From Pseudomonas citri (GTDB lineage Bacteria > Pseudomonadota > Gammaproteobacteria > Pseudomonadales > Pseudomonadaceae): a stretch of DNA of 64,000 nucleotides. The DNA lies in the NCBI RefSeq assembly GCF_025336485.1, contig NZ_JAODAB010000017.1, positions 1-64,000 on the forward strand. The letters are read 5' to 3'. The stretch's first letter is position 1, and every line of letters begins with the position of its first letter. The notes beneath the pieces are model-generated. The model was not told where the DNA came from and did not search any database. It saw only the letters and a program-made list of their open reading frames with translations. Below are positions 17,950 to 25,533 of the stretch, in pieces. A program made the translations under genes and the position numbers.

Positions 17950-19308
17950 ATGAGTATGGCTTGCGAGTCATCGACAGGCGCGGGTCAGTCGAAGCCCGCC
18001 CCCATCAGCTTGCGCGAAGCCTTCTGGTTCTGGTTGAAGCTCGGCTTCATCAGCTTCGGCGGGCCGGCAGGGCAGATTTCGATCATGCACCAGGAATTGG
18101 TGGAGCGCCGACGCTGGATTTCCGAACGACGCTTCCTGCACGCCCTCAATTACTGCATGTTGCTGCCAGGGCCGGAAGCCCAGCAATTGGCAACCTACAT
18201 TGGCTGGCTGATGCATCGCACCTGGGGCGGCCTGATCGCCGGGGGGCTGTTCGTGCTGCCGTCGTTGTTCATCCTGATCGCCTTGTCCTGGATGTACATC
18301 GCCTTCGGTGAAGTCCCGGTGGTGGCCGGTCTCTTCTATGGCATCAAGCCGGCCGTGACGGCGATCGTCGTGCAGGCCGCGCACCGGATCGGCTCGCGGG
18401 CCCTGAAGAACAACTGGTTATGGGCCATCGCGGCGGCGTCCTTCGCTGCGATCTTCGCCTTCAACGTACCGTTCCCGCTGATCGTACTGAGTGCGGCGCT
18501 GATCGGTTACGTGGGCGGGCGGCTGGCACCGGAAAAATTCCAGGTCGGCGGCCACAGCGCCGCCAGTCAATCCTTCGGCCCGGCCTTGATCGATGACGAC
18601 ACGCCCTCACCCGCCCACGCCCGCTTCCATTGGCTGAAGCTTGCGCTGCTGACGGTGATCGGCGTGCTGCTGTGGGCCTTGCCCATGGGCGTGCTGACCG
18701 CGCTGTTCGGCTGGCACGGCACCTTGACCCAGATGGGTTGGTTCTTCACCAAGGCCGCCCTGCTGACTTTCGGCGGTGCCTATGCGGTGCTGCCGTATGT
18801 TTACCAGGGCGCGGTCGGCCACTATGGCTGGCTGACCCCGACGCAAATGATCGACGGCCTGGCGTTGGGAGAAACCACCCCCGGCCCGCTGATCATGGTG
18901 GTGGCATTCGTCGGCTTCGTCGGGGCTTATGTTTCGCAGGTGTTCGGCGCCGACCAGCTGTTCCTGGCCGGCGCCGTCGCGGCAACCCTGGTGACCTGGT
19001 TCACCTTCCTGCCTTCGTTCCTGTTCATCCTGGCGGGCGGCCCGTTGGTGGAGTCGACCCACAACGAGCTCAAGTTCACCGCCCCGCTGACGGCGATTAC
19101 CGCCGCAGTGGTCGGGGTGATCCTCAACCTGGCGTTTTTCTTCGGCTACCACGTGCTGTGGCCCAAAGGTTTCAGCGGCGCGCTCGACTGGCCTTCGGCG
19201 CTGATCGCCCTGGCCGCCGCGATTGCGTTGCTGCGCTACAAGCGCGGGGTCATCCAGGTGCTGGCGGGGTGTGCACTCGTGGGGTTGCTGGTGCACTTGT
19301 TGCGTTAG
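17950..19308 (+). CDS. chrA: Chromate transporter ChrA (two-domain CHR family)
   Basis: Membrane exporter of 452 aa in the long-chain CHR family, which pumps chromate out of the cytoplasm. Two homologous CHR halves are visible: the first with FWFWLKLGFISFGGPAGQI and LLPGPEAQQLATYIGW, the second with FFTKAALLTFGGAYAVLPYV and LALGETTPGPLIMVVAFVGF. The PGPEAQQ and TTPGP motifs match. A hydrophilic linker (about 190-220) joins the halves. The ATG at 17950 is preceded by an AAGAGGA site; a start 60 bases upstream adds no family residues. It is convergent with rcnA across a strong hairpin. Confidence 0.92.
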   Translation: MSMACESSTGAGQSKPAPISLREAFWFWLKLGFISFGGPAGQISIMHQELVERRRWISERRFLHALNYCMLLPGPEAQQLATYIGWLMHRTWGGLIAGGLFVLPSLFILIALSWMYIAFGEVPVVAGLFYGIKPAVTAIVVQAAHRIGSRALKNNWLWAIAAASFAAIFAFNVPFPLIVLSAALIGYVGGRLAPEKFQVGGHSAASQSFGPALIDDDTPSPAHARFHWLKLALLTVIGVLLWALPMGVLTALFGWHGTLTQMGWFFTKAALLTFGGAYAVLPYVYQGAVGHYGWLTPTQMIDGLALGETTPGPLIMVVAFVGFVGAYVSQVFGADQLFLAGAVAATLVTWFTFLPSFLFILAGGPLVESTHNELKFTAPLTAITAAVVGVILNLAFFFGYHVLWPKGFSGALDWPSALIALAAAIALLRYKRGVIQVLAGCALVGLLVHLLR

Positions 19309-19320
19309 AACGAGCGTCTC

Positions 19321-19347
19321 GGGCAGGCACACCGTCTGTGCCTACCC
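19321..19347. terminator. Hairpin between convergent chrA and rcnA
   Basis: GGGcAGGCACA pairs with TGTGCCTaCCC around a five-base loop, giving 10 pairs with one mismatch. No clear T tract follows on either side, so it may be a weak bidirectional terminator or an RNA-stabilising stem. Confidence 0.55.
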
Positions 19348-19354
19348 GTTCGCT

Positions 19355-20203
19355 TCATGGGTTCAAACCGATCCAGCCGTGCACGCCCACATACACACCG
19401 ACGGCGATGATCAATACGCTGGACAGGTAAGGCGCACGCCGAGCAACAGTGCCCAGCCAGGGCCAACGGTTGGAAGCCTGCTTCGCACCAATGGCCGCCG
19501 CCGCACCCACGGTAACCAGGGTGATCGCCAGACCGATGCTGAAACACAGCACGAGCATGCCACCCAGGGCGACTTCCTTGACCTGCAAGCACAGCAACAG
19601 GACGGTGATGGCCGCCGGGCAAGGAATCAGCCCACCCGTCAGGCCAAACATGACGATCTGGCCGGTGGTGACCTGGCGGTTGTGGAAGCGCTTGCGAATA
19701 TCGTCTGCGTGGGCGCGCTCATGGGCATCCTGGTAGCCCTCCAGCGCCAATTGCAGGCCGCTGTGGGTTGGATGTGCATGATCGTGGTGGTGATCATGCC
19801 CGTGGTGGTCATGTCCATGGTGATGGTCATGATGATCGTGTTCGAGCCCGAACATCCGCTCGCCACGCCAGGTACGCCAGAGCATCCACAGGGCAATCGT
19901 GATGATCAGCAGCGCAGACGCCAGTTGGAAATACGGCTCGCTGGTCCGCGCATCCAACCCCTGGCCGAGGTACATGCCCCCGATAGCGACCAGCCACACC
20001 ACAGCGGTGTGGGAAAGCGTAGCGGCAAGCCCCAACAACACGGCCTGTTTGACCGAGCCACGAACGGCCACGATAAATGCCGCCATCATGGTTTTTGAAT
20101 GCCCCGGCTCAAGGCCATGCAAGGCCCCCAGCAGGATCGCACTGGGAAAATACAGCCAGGCGTGAGCGCCCCCTTGTTGCAGCAGTTCAGCGAAATCGGG
20201 CAT
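19355..20203 (-). CDS. rcnA: Nickel/cobalt efflux protein RcnA
   Basis: Inner-membrane Ni2+/Co2+ exporter of the NiCoT/RcnA family, 282 aa. Six or so membrane segments are seen, with GALHGLEPGHSKTMMAAFIV near the N-terminus (the HxxxPxHSK family motif), TLSHTAVVWLVA, and GGLIPCPAAITVLL in the second half. A histidine-rich cytoplasmic loop at about 121-147 (HDHHDHHHGHDHHGHD...) is typical and should bind metal before export. It follows rcnR by seven bases, so the two genes form one unit controlled by the RcnR-type repressor. Confidence 0.93.
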   Translation of the reverse strand: MPDFAELLQQGGAHAWLYFPSAILLGALHGLEPGHSKTMMAAFIVAVRGSVKQAVLLGLAATLSHTAVVWLVAIGGMYLGQGLDARTSEPYFQLASALLIITIALWMLWRTWRGERMFGLEHDHHDHHHGHDHHGHDHHHDHAHPTHSGLQLALEGYQDAHERAHADDIRKRFHNRQVTTGQIVMFGLTGGLIPCPAAITVLLLCLQVKEVALGGMLVLCFSIGLAITLVTVGAAAAIGAKQASNRWPWLGTVARRAPYLSSVLIIAVGVYVGVHGWIGLNP

Positions 20204-20210
20204 GTCGGGC

Positions 20211-20504
20211 CTAGAGATATTTGGTGATTTGCTTGAAAGCTTCCAGCGGCGCGCGCTCGCCCCTGTCCAGCGCCGAAACGGTGTCCTCCAGACAGTGATC
20301 GATGTGATCCTGGATCAACGTCCGCTTGGCCTGGCACACGGCTTTTTCCACCGCGTGCAATTGCTGGGCGATGTCCACGCAATCACGACCCTCTTCGATC
20401 ATCGCGATGATGCTGCGCAAATGACCGTCCGCGCGCTTGAGGCGCTTGATGATTGCCGGATGGGTCTGGTGGGGATGGGGGTGTTCGTGAGTGTGCTCAC
20501 TCAT
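20211..20504 (-). CDS. rcnR: RcnR/CsoR-family metal-sensing repressor
   Basis: All-helical DUF156 repressor of 97 aa. The N-terminal tail is His-rich (HTHEHPHPHQTH), then the DNA-binding core AIIKRLKRADGHLRSIIAMIEEGRDC. Candidate metal ligands are Cys42, His67 and Cys71, spaced 25 and 4 as in the family. The third ligand is Cys, as in CsoR and the nickel sensor InrS, whereas E. coli RcnR has His. With an rcnA gene in the same operon, nickel or cobalt sensing with N-terminal His ligands is most likely. ATG at 20504 (MSEHTHEH) is preferred over an in-frame upstream ATG inside the operator region. Confidence 0.88.
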   Translation of the reverse strand: MSEHTHEHPHPHQTHPAIIKRLKRADGHLRSIIAMIEEGRDCVDIAQQLHAVEKAVCQAKRTLIQDHIDHCLEDTVSALDRGERAPLEAFKQITKYL

Positions 20505-20537
20505 GACTTGGCCTCGGTGGATTGACGTCGCCATCCT

Positions 20538-20553
20538 ATCCCCCCAGGGGGAT
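20538..20553. promoter_or_regulatory. RcnR/CsoR-type G-tract operator
   Basis: The sequence ATCCCCCCAGGGGGAT is a near-perfect palindrome 34 bases before the rcnR start. RcnR- and CsoR-family repressors bind AT-flanked G/C tracts of this form, so autoregulation of rcnR-rcnA is expected. Confidence 0.8.
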
Positions 20554-20594
20554 GCAAGCAACTTCAACGAAGCCCGTTCTCATAGTGAATCAAG

Positions 20595-20760
20595 GCGGGA
20601 GCTTATTCTTTTTCACGACGCGTTGTGGCCTGGTTGCCGCAGAGTGCGGGGGCGGACGAGTTGGAGCGGGATTATTGGTCGGTGCCGCTGGCAAGGAACG
20701 GAGCACGCGGCTGGAGATTCGCTCGTAATGGGCGCTTCGTTGCGCTGATCGGTGCGCGTC
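20595..20760 (+). pseudogene. Scar with degraded symporter and LysR gene fragments
   Basis: Positions 20595-20622 match the first bases of the DAACS symporter gene (16743-16770) at 27 of 28 positions. Immediately after, 20623-20728 matches the 3' part of the neighbouring LysR gene (about 17677-17788) with many substitutions and small deletions: the frame reads VAWLPQSAGADELE, then, after a shift, STRLEIRS. Bases about 20728-20742 again resemble the LysR 3' end (about 17836-17850), skipping roughly 50 bases. The piece has neither start nor intact frame. It looks like the deleted remains of a second symporter/LysR locus. Confidence 0.75.
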
Positions 20761-20783
20761 TGCAACGGCCAGTGGCCTTGATG

Positions 20784-20853
20784 AAAAAAAACGCCTTTCA
20801 GATGGATGTCAGTCAGCCAAGGGAACGGGCCGACATCAACCTTCCAGGCGTCA
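20784..20853 (-). terminator. Large-loop terminator after the ADC-family gene
   Basis: On the minus strand ACGCCT (20846-20851) pairs with AGGCGT (20791-20796), enclosing an inner GATGTC/GACATC stem, and is followed by a T8 run at 20783-20790. It lies about 45 bases after the stop of the minus-strand operon. Confidence 0.75.
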
Positions 20854-20896
20854 AAAATGTCCTTCAGACCTCATGACTGAAGAACAGAGCGTACCC

Positions 20897-21688
20897 TTAC
20901 TGACCGTTCTGAAAGCGTGCCGGCTTACGGAACAGACGGAAGTCGTCGAATTTCTGGCCGTAGACGAAAGGCAGGTAAACCTCCCGATCGGGCAGGACGT
21001 CCAGGCGCGGGACCGTCCAGGTCGACTCGCCTTCGGTGTACCAGGCGATACCGACCGAGACGACTGGAATAGTGTCAAGCGGATCCCACGCCGTGCCGTT
21101 GAGCTTGAGGGTGCCCTTGCCTTCACGCTTCACCCGAAGACGTTCCTGATTCTTCATGCAGTTCAGGATCGGATCGTGCTGCAGTCCATAGCCTGAAGAG
21201 TGCGGCACCGCCTTGATTTCGAAGTCATAACTTTCGCTGCTCGAAGGCCCCAGGTCGTCGCCGAACACGGCCTCGATCTCAATCAGACGCGTACCGTTAC
21301 GCTCACAGAAACCGTACCCTTGATGTCCGTCCCGATAGACCTGGGCAATTCCGGTTTTCTTGGCCTCCCCCCACATCTCGCGACCAATGGTGACGGGCAT
21401 GTCCCCACTGACGATCAGCACCAGCATGGTAGTACCTTCAAGTTCCTTGTATCGGCAGTTGAGGGAAATGATTCCGCAGTCGAACTCGCCGCACAGTTCA
21501 CTCTGCCAACGTGAAACACTGGCGATGGCGGTGGGCGTTTCGGGCAGGTCGAAACAGGGCGGCAGCACCGACCGCAGAAACTCGAATGTCGTTTCGAACT
21601 CAATCGACACCGCTTCGATCGTGCAACGACCTTCAGCAAGAATTCTCTGGATTTCCTGAAGCTCTTCTTTCGTTTTCACAAAGCTCAT
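20897..21688 (-). CDS. Acetoacetate decarboxylase (ADC) family protein
   Basis: A 263-aa member of the ADC superfamily, which forms a Schiff base with a beta-keto acid or related carbonyl. The catalytic region GREMWGEAKKTG has Glu104 and the Lys110-Lys111 pair in the GRE-x-x-G-x-x-KK arrangement of true ADC. Other family features are LPPCFDLPETPTAIASVS near the N-terminus and MLVLIVSGDMPVTIGRE. ADCs of this type act on acetoacetate or in diverged groups as aldolase-dehydratases. It is the last gene of a three-gene minus-strand unit (cupin, DJ-1, ADC), with 42 bases to the DJ-1 gene. Substrate unknown. Confidence 0.88.
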   Translation of the reverse strand: MSFVKTKEELQEIQRILAEGRCTIEAVSIEFETTFEFLRSVLPPCFDLPETPTAIASVSRWQSELCGEFDCGIISLNCRYKELEGTTMLVLIVSGDMPVTIGREMWGEAKKTGIAQVYRDGHQGYGFCERNGTRLIEIEAVFGDDLGPSSSESYDFEIKAVPHSSGYGLQHDPILNCMKNQERLRVKREGKGTLKLNGTAWDPLDTIPVVSVGIAWYTEGESTWTVPRLDVLPDREVYLPFVYGQKFDDFRLFRKPARFQNGQ

Positions 21689-21730
21689 GACTGTCGTTCC
21701 TGTCAGTGTCTTTATTGAAGGGCTGGTGTG

Positions 21731-22411
21731 TCAGCGCTTCAGGAGTTTCATCACAGCATCGGCAACGCCCAGCGAAGAGGCCGGGTTCTGGCCGGTCACC
21801 AGTGAGCCGGACACCACCACATGGCTCTCCCAATCGCCGGCCTTCGAATACACCGCCCCGAGCGCCTTCATGTCGGTTTCCACCAGATAGGGAACGGCCC
21901 TATCCAAACCGACGGCGGCTTCTTCGCTGTCACTGAATGCGGTGACCTGAACCCCGTCGACCAAGGGGCGCCCGTCGCTTCTACGCGCATCCAGCAATGC
22001 GCAGCCAGCGTGACAGATGGTCGCGACAGGCTTGCCCGAGGCGCTGAACGACTCGATCAGCGCCACCGAAACAGGGTTGTCGCGCAGGTCCCACAACGGG
22101 CCGTGCCCACCGGGATAAACCAGTGCACTGACCTCCCCTGCGGCTACCGCTGACAGTTTGATAGTCGAATTCATGCGCTCTGCCAGGACCGCATCCGAGA
22201 CGTAGCGCTGATAAAGCGCACTGTCCTTCAACGCCTCCACCGAGGCCGGGTCCACCGGGACTTTGCCACCTTCAGGCGAGGACAGGCGCACCGCCAGGCC
22301 GGCATCGATAAAGTGGTAATAAGGCGCCAGGAACTCTTCGAGCCATAGGCCGGTTTCGCGTCCGGTATCACCGAATGCGTCGTGGGAAGTCAGTACAAAT
22401 AGAATGCTCAT
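21731..22411 (-). CDS. DJ-1/PfpI (Hsp31-like) class I glutamine amidotransferase-fold protein
   Basis: A 226-aa cytoplasmic protein of the DJ-1/PfpI superfamily. The nucleophile elbow is TICHAGCALLDA with Cys133 followed by His134, and a GGHGPLWDL loop lies at 101-109. These are hallmarks of the Hsp31-like/HchA and GATase1 'type 1' group, whose members act as glyoxalase III, chaperones or hydratases (including isonitrile hydratase). The start at 22411 (MSILFVLTSHDAFGDTGRETGLW) begins the first beta strand. It is the middle gene of the cupin-DJ1-ADC unit. Handling of a reactive carbonyl intermediate is possible but unproven. Confidence 0.88.
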   Translation of the reverse strand: MSILFVLTSHDAFGDTGRETGLWLEEFLAPYYHFIDAGLAVRLSSPEGGKVPVDPASVEALKDSALYQRYVSDAVLAERMNSTIKLSAVAAGEVSALVYPGGHGPLWDLRDNPVSVALIESFSASGKPVATICHAGCALLDARRSDGRPLVDGVQVTAFSDSEEAAVGLDRAVPYLVETDMKALGAVYSKAGDWESHVVVSGSLVTGQNPASSLGVADAVMKLLKR

Positions 22412-22444
22412 CGTGGACGCTCCGGGCATCGGCAAACGTGGATG

Positions 22445-22891
22445 TCAGGCAGCGATCTGCTGGTCCCACAGGTCCTGGGCGGTGGACCAGGTCTGGTTGA
22501 TCTCCTGTCCATCCGGGAGCTGCCAGGTGATAGGGCCGACCATTTGCAGAATGAACGTGGTGTCCGCGAGCATTTTGGTTTCCTCATGCTCGGCGCCGGT
22601 CGCCTCGTAGAGGAAGCCGTGCTGGACGCACAGCGCACCGCCATTCTCCGGGCCGCCGCGCAACTCGAGGATGCCTTCGAACACATAGCCTTCAGCGGGA
22701 CCGTGGTGGATGTGCGGCATCAGGATCGAGCCATTGGGGCAGAAAAACATTACGGTCCAGATGCCAAACTCCGGCGACACATGCAGCAACTTCCACTTCA
22801 CCCCACCGGTGTGGAATTGCGCGGGAAAGTCCTGCCATTCAACTTGATCGACTTGCACGTAGGCGTCTTGTGGTTTCTGGATCGTGTTCAT
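22445..22891 (-). CDS. Cupin protein resembling acetylacetone dioxygenase Dke1
   Basis: Single-domain cupin of 148 aa. Candidate metal ligands are His60 and His62 (LMPHIHHGPAEG) and His102 (GAEHEET). The spacing of 2 and 40 residues is exactly that of the three iron-binding histidines of Dke1 from Acinetobacter johnsonii (62, 64, 104; 153 aa), an Fe(II) dioxygenase that cleaves beta-diketones. The second-sphere Glu that cupins usually add as fourth ligand is not obvious, as in Dke1. It is the first gene of the minus-strand unit and starts 62 bases from an AraC/XylS-type box. Beta-dicarbonyl cleavage is a reasonable inference, not proven; the 2,4'-dihydroxyacetophenone-dioxygenase group is an alternative. 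Confidence 0.8.
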   Translation of the reverse strand: MNTIQKPQDAYVQVDQVEWQDFPAQFHTGGVKWKLLHVSPEFGIWTVMFFCPNGSILMPHIHHGPAEGYVFEGILELRGGPENGGALCVQHGFLYEATGAEHEETKMLADTTFILQMVGPITWQLPDGQEINQTWSTAQDLWDQQIAA

Positions 22892-22952
22892 TTCAGGCCT
22901 CGCAATTTCCGGTTTCGATGGCCTCAAGCTACCTCCGGGTTTGCGTCGCACC

Positions 22953-22967
22953 TATCCAGAATTGGCA
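22953..22967 (-). promoter_or_regulatory. AraC/XylS-type box facing the cupin operon
   Basis: Read on the minus strand this is TGCCAATTCTGGATA, fitting TGCC-N6-GGNTA, close to the XylS half-site TGCA-N6-GGNTA. It is 62 bases upstream of the cupin start. Three more matches occur upstream of the cluster's other units. Confidence 0.6.
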
Positions 22968-22989
22968 ATTGGGTCAGCCCTTGCTCCAT

Positions 22990-23004
22990 TGCCGAAATTG
23001 GCTA
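22990..23004 (+). promoter_or_regulatory. AraC/XylS-type box facing the oxidoreductase gene
   Basis: TGCCGAAATTGGCTA fits TGCC-N6-GGNTA and lies 81 bases upstream of the oxidoreductase start. It is inverted relative to the box at 22953-22967, 22 bases away, so both divergent units have one site. Confidence 0.6.
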
Positions 23005-23084
23005 TTGACCCAGTCGTTATGCCCTTAGTTTTCACTCGTAGACCACCCAATGGGCACGTCTCGTCATCTATGAGGAACTTGAAA

Positions 23085-23966
23085 ATGGCTAAAACAATAA
23101 CGGTAATAGGCACCGGCATGATGGGCTCGGGCCTGGCCAGCACATTGCTCGCGGCAGGTCGCAAGGTCACGGTATGGGACGGTCGTCCTGAAGCCACGCG
23201 CCACCTGGTCGCCAAGGGCGCGACGCTCGCCCCCTCCTTCGTCGACGCTGTGCATGCCAGCGAACTGACCATCATGATCATCAGCAGTGCCGCCGGCGGT
23301 GCCGCGCTCATCGAAAACAACATTGCTGAGCTCGACCTGAGCGGCCGCTTCATTGCCAACCTCAGCACGGCAATGCCGGAAGATGGCGAGCGCTATCGGG
23401 CCATCGTCGAAGGCAACGGCGGCACCTTCATCAACGCGGCGATTTCGTCGTACCCGGATCTGATCGGCGGCCCCTACACGGCAATTCAATACGCCTGTGC
23501 TCCGGCCGTGTGGGAGGAAATCGCGGAAACGGTAAAACCCATGGCGCCCCAGGGCACGATCTACACCGGGGAAAACCTGACCGTGCCGCCCATTGTCGAT
23601 GCCGCCATGACCGGCAGTTTCTACGCTGTCGGCCTGGCCGGCTTTCTCGAAGCGGCGGCCTACGCCAAGACCCAAGGTGTGAGTGCCGGGCAATTGTCTG
23701 AGTTTGCCGACAAGATGCTGGATCTGCTGCGCTACAAAGTACAGAAAAGCATCAAGGAAATTGAAGCGAATGAATTTGGCACCATCCAGGCGACGGTCAA
23801 CGTGTATCTGGACGCGGTCATCCAGTGGCGGGACGCGCTGAAAGCGAGCGGACTACGAGCCAGCCATATTTCGGCATTGGCTGACGATCTGACCGTTGCC
23901 CAAGACGCCGGTCATGGTGAACTGGGTTTCAACGCCCAGTATCTGGTTGCCAACGTAAAGAAATAA
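23085..23966 (+). CDS. Imine-reductase-like NAD(P)-dependent oxidoreductase
   Basis: A 293-aa protein of the 6-phosphogluconate/beta-hydroxyacid dehydrogenase superfamily. The Rossmann loop is VIGTGMMGSGLASTLL (residues 7-22) and the dinucleotide-specificity segment is VWDGRPEATRHLV, where Arg after Gly suggests NADPH. The second half (TVPPIVDAAMTGSFYAVGLAGFLEAAAYAKTQGV) is the long helical dimerisation domain of imine reductases, and total length agrees. No beta-hydroxyacid dehydrogenase catalytic Lys motif (GxxGxGxxxKxxxN) is seen, which again favours the imine-reductase group. The start at 23085 has a TGAGGAAC site. It is divergent from the cupin operon and probably co-regulated with it. 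Confidence 0.82.
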   Translation: MAKTITVIGTGMMGSGLASTLLAAGRKVTVWDGRPEATRHLVAKGATLAPSFVDAVHASELTIMIISSAAGGAALIENNIAELDLSGRFIANLSTAMPEDGERYRAIVEGNGGTFINAAISSYPDLIGGPYTAIQYACAPAVWEEIAETVKPMAPQGTIYTGENLTVPPIVDAAMTGSFYAVGLAGFLEAAAYAKTQGVSAGQLSEFADKMLDLLRYKVQKSIKEIEANEFGTIQATVNVYLDAVIQWRDALKASGLRASHISALADDLTVAQDAGHGELGFNAQYLVANVKK

Positions 23967-23984
23967 CCGCTTTGGGAGTGATTG

Positions 23985-24013
23985 ATCCGTGGCGACGGAG
24001 CTTGCTCCCGTTG
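23985..24013. repeat. Single degenerate REP copy
   Basis: CGTGGCGACGGAGCTTGCTC resembles the pseudomonad REP consensus and lies between the convergent oxidoreductase and AraC genes. Confidence 0.55.
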
Positions 24014-24014
24014 G

Positions 24015-24036
24015 GCTGCTCAGCAGCCCTTTTCAC
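24015..24036 (+). terminator. Terminator after the oxidoreductase gene
   Basis: GGGCTGCT and AGCAGCCC form an eight-pair stem with a one-base centre (four-base loop if tight pairs open), followed by TTTTC on the plus strand. Confidence 0.65.
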
Positions 24037-24049
24037 AGCACCGCTCTAC

Positions 24050-25030
24050 TCAGTGCGAGTGCCGGTGCGCACCCAGGCGCCCCACTGTCTGGGAGGGCAG
24101 TTCCCCGAAGAACTCCTGGTAATACTTCGAAAATCTCCCCAGATGACTGAAGCCTGCGTCGAGCGCCGCGCCCTGGATGGTTTCCAACGGCGACTGCACG
24201 AGCAGTTTGCGGGCCGTGTTCAGACGCACCGACCTGATGTAATTGAGAGGTGTCATGCCCAGAACGTCTTCAAAGCTGTACTGAAGGGTTCTACGGCTGA
24301 TTCGCAGATGATTACACAGGTCTAGCACGCCAATGTTTTCATCCTGCAGGTGCCGGGCAAAGAACTCACAGCTCTTCTCAACGATATACGTGCGTGTGGA
24401 CGGCGGCACCACGAGACGGGAAGAACCGGTATCGAAATCCAGAATCTCCTGAACACAGGCGAATACGTTGGCCAGGCTCGAATGATCAGACGCATCCGGC
24501 CAACCCGATTGTACGTGGCTCAAATGCAACTTCAGATTCCTTTCGAAATCGATCTGCGTTTCGGAGGACGGCTGAATAAAACGCTCGAAGGGTTTCGCGT
24601 CGATGTTGAGGTGCCCATCGATCCTGAACTGTTCCAGGAAGTCAGATTTTTTTACCGTCAGCATCAGGGCCTCGATGGGCGCCTTCGATACGGAGTGAAA
24701 CAACCGACCGGAAGAAATATGGAAGGTATTGCCATTCACGTATCGGCCATTGAGTAATACATCTTCATTGGACCTTACGTTAACGATGACGATGGAGTCG
24801 AGTGGCACATGGCAAATCTGTTCGATGTAAGGACTTTCCATCGTCTCACGAGTGACTTTTACTTTTCCCGCCATTGAATGGCTGGCTATCGCCCCATGAA
24901 AACGGGCTCTTTTCTCAAGTTGGTGATATCGGTTGTCATCCCACTCCTCCAAGCCACCGGCATGTTCGAACGCGTCATGGGATTCCAGGAAGCGGAAATG
25001 AGTGTCGGGTGGACGAGATGAGATGGGCAT
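24050..25030 (-). CDS. AraC/XylS-family transcriptional regulator
   Basis: A 326-aa regulator. The N-terminal part (1-200) is a ligand-binding domain of the AraC-binding-like type found in EutR/FeaR/XylS relatives (VPLDSIVIVNVRSNEDVLLNGR, HISSGRLFHSVS). The C-terminal 100 residues have two HTH motifs: IGVLDLCNHLRISRRTLQYSFEDVLG and LETIQGAALDAGFSHLGRFSKYYQEFFGELPS. It is embedded in the putative catabolic cluster. Four XylS-type boxes (TGCC-N6-GGNTA) upstream of the surrounding units make it the likely activator of the whole cluster, with an unknown carbonyl or aromatic effector. No box is seen before its own start, so it may be constitutive. Confidence 0.9.
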   Translation of the reverse strand: MPISSRPPDTHFRFLESHDAFEHAGGLEEWDDNRYHQLEKRARFHGAIASHSMAGKVKVTRETMESPYIEQICHVPLDSIVIVNVRSNEDVLLNGRYVNGNTFHISSGRLFHSVSKAPIEALMLTVKKSDFLEQFRIDGHLNIDAKPFERFIQPSSETQIDFERNLKLHLSHVQSGWPDASDHSSLANVFACVQEILDFDTGSSRLVVPPSTRTYIVEKSCEFFARHLQDENIGVLDLCNHLRISRRTLQYSFEDVLGMTPLNYIRSVRLNTARKLLVQSPLETIQGAALDAGFSHLGRFSKYYQEFFGELPSQTVGRLGAHRHSH

Positions 25031-25533
25031 GACGCGAGGCTCGAGGTACGTGAGGTGGAGACATATTTCTTTTATTTCTCAGCAATCTTTATACCGTAAT
25101 AGACCTCATAGGGCTCTTCAGCGCGGCTGGGTAAATCTCGATGATGCTCAAGCGTCTGCGGCCTTGATGCATCGCCAGGAACGGCCCTCCTCAGAATAAC
25201 CAGTCTTTGTCCGAGTCCTTCACCGTCACCTGGAAAAAGAATTGGTCACCCGCCCCAATCTGATGCGTTTTTACTCAACTGCACGCGCCCGGTTCGAGAA
25301 GAAACGACACACCTGTGGGCATGCCCGCTTTACGCCTGACGGTTGTCATCCATCGCCGTTATCGATTGCCAAAAATGGATAAGGGGTAACAGCGGCTCGG
25401 CGTAGGCTGGAACTTAGGGCGGTGCTGGATACATTAACCGGCAACGTCCGCAAACATTGATTACCGTCGCCATAATATTTTTCCAGAACAACAAAGCGGA
25501 CGCATCGCAAGAACTCGTCCAGAGAGCAACGAC
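25031..25533. other. Long intergenic region before the small protein/NCS1 unit
   Basis: About 500 bases without an acceptable gene. It holds the divergent promoters of the AraC gene (AT-rich 25060-25110) and the permease unit and one XylS-type box at 25367-25381. A short frame ending at 25199 (GWVNLDDAQASAALMHRQ) has no ribosome site and no recognisable homology, and could be a remnant. Confidence 0.5.
25367..25381 (+). promoter_or_regulatory. AraC/XylS-type box upstream of the permease unit
   Basis: TGCCAAAAATGGATA fits TGCC-N6-GGNTA and differs at only one consensus base from the XylS half-site. It is 153 bases before the small-protein start. Confidence 0.6.

Noticed and set aside
25002..25199. 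Plus-strand 65-codon frame overlapping the AraC start
   Set aside because: No ribosome site, it runs across the divergent promoter region, and the composition is unlike neighbouring genes.
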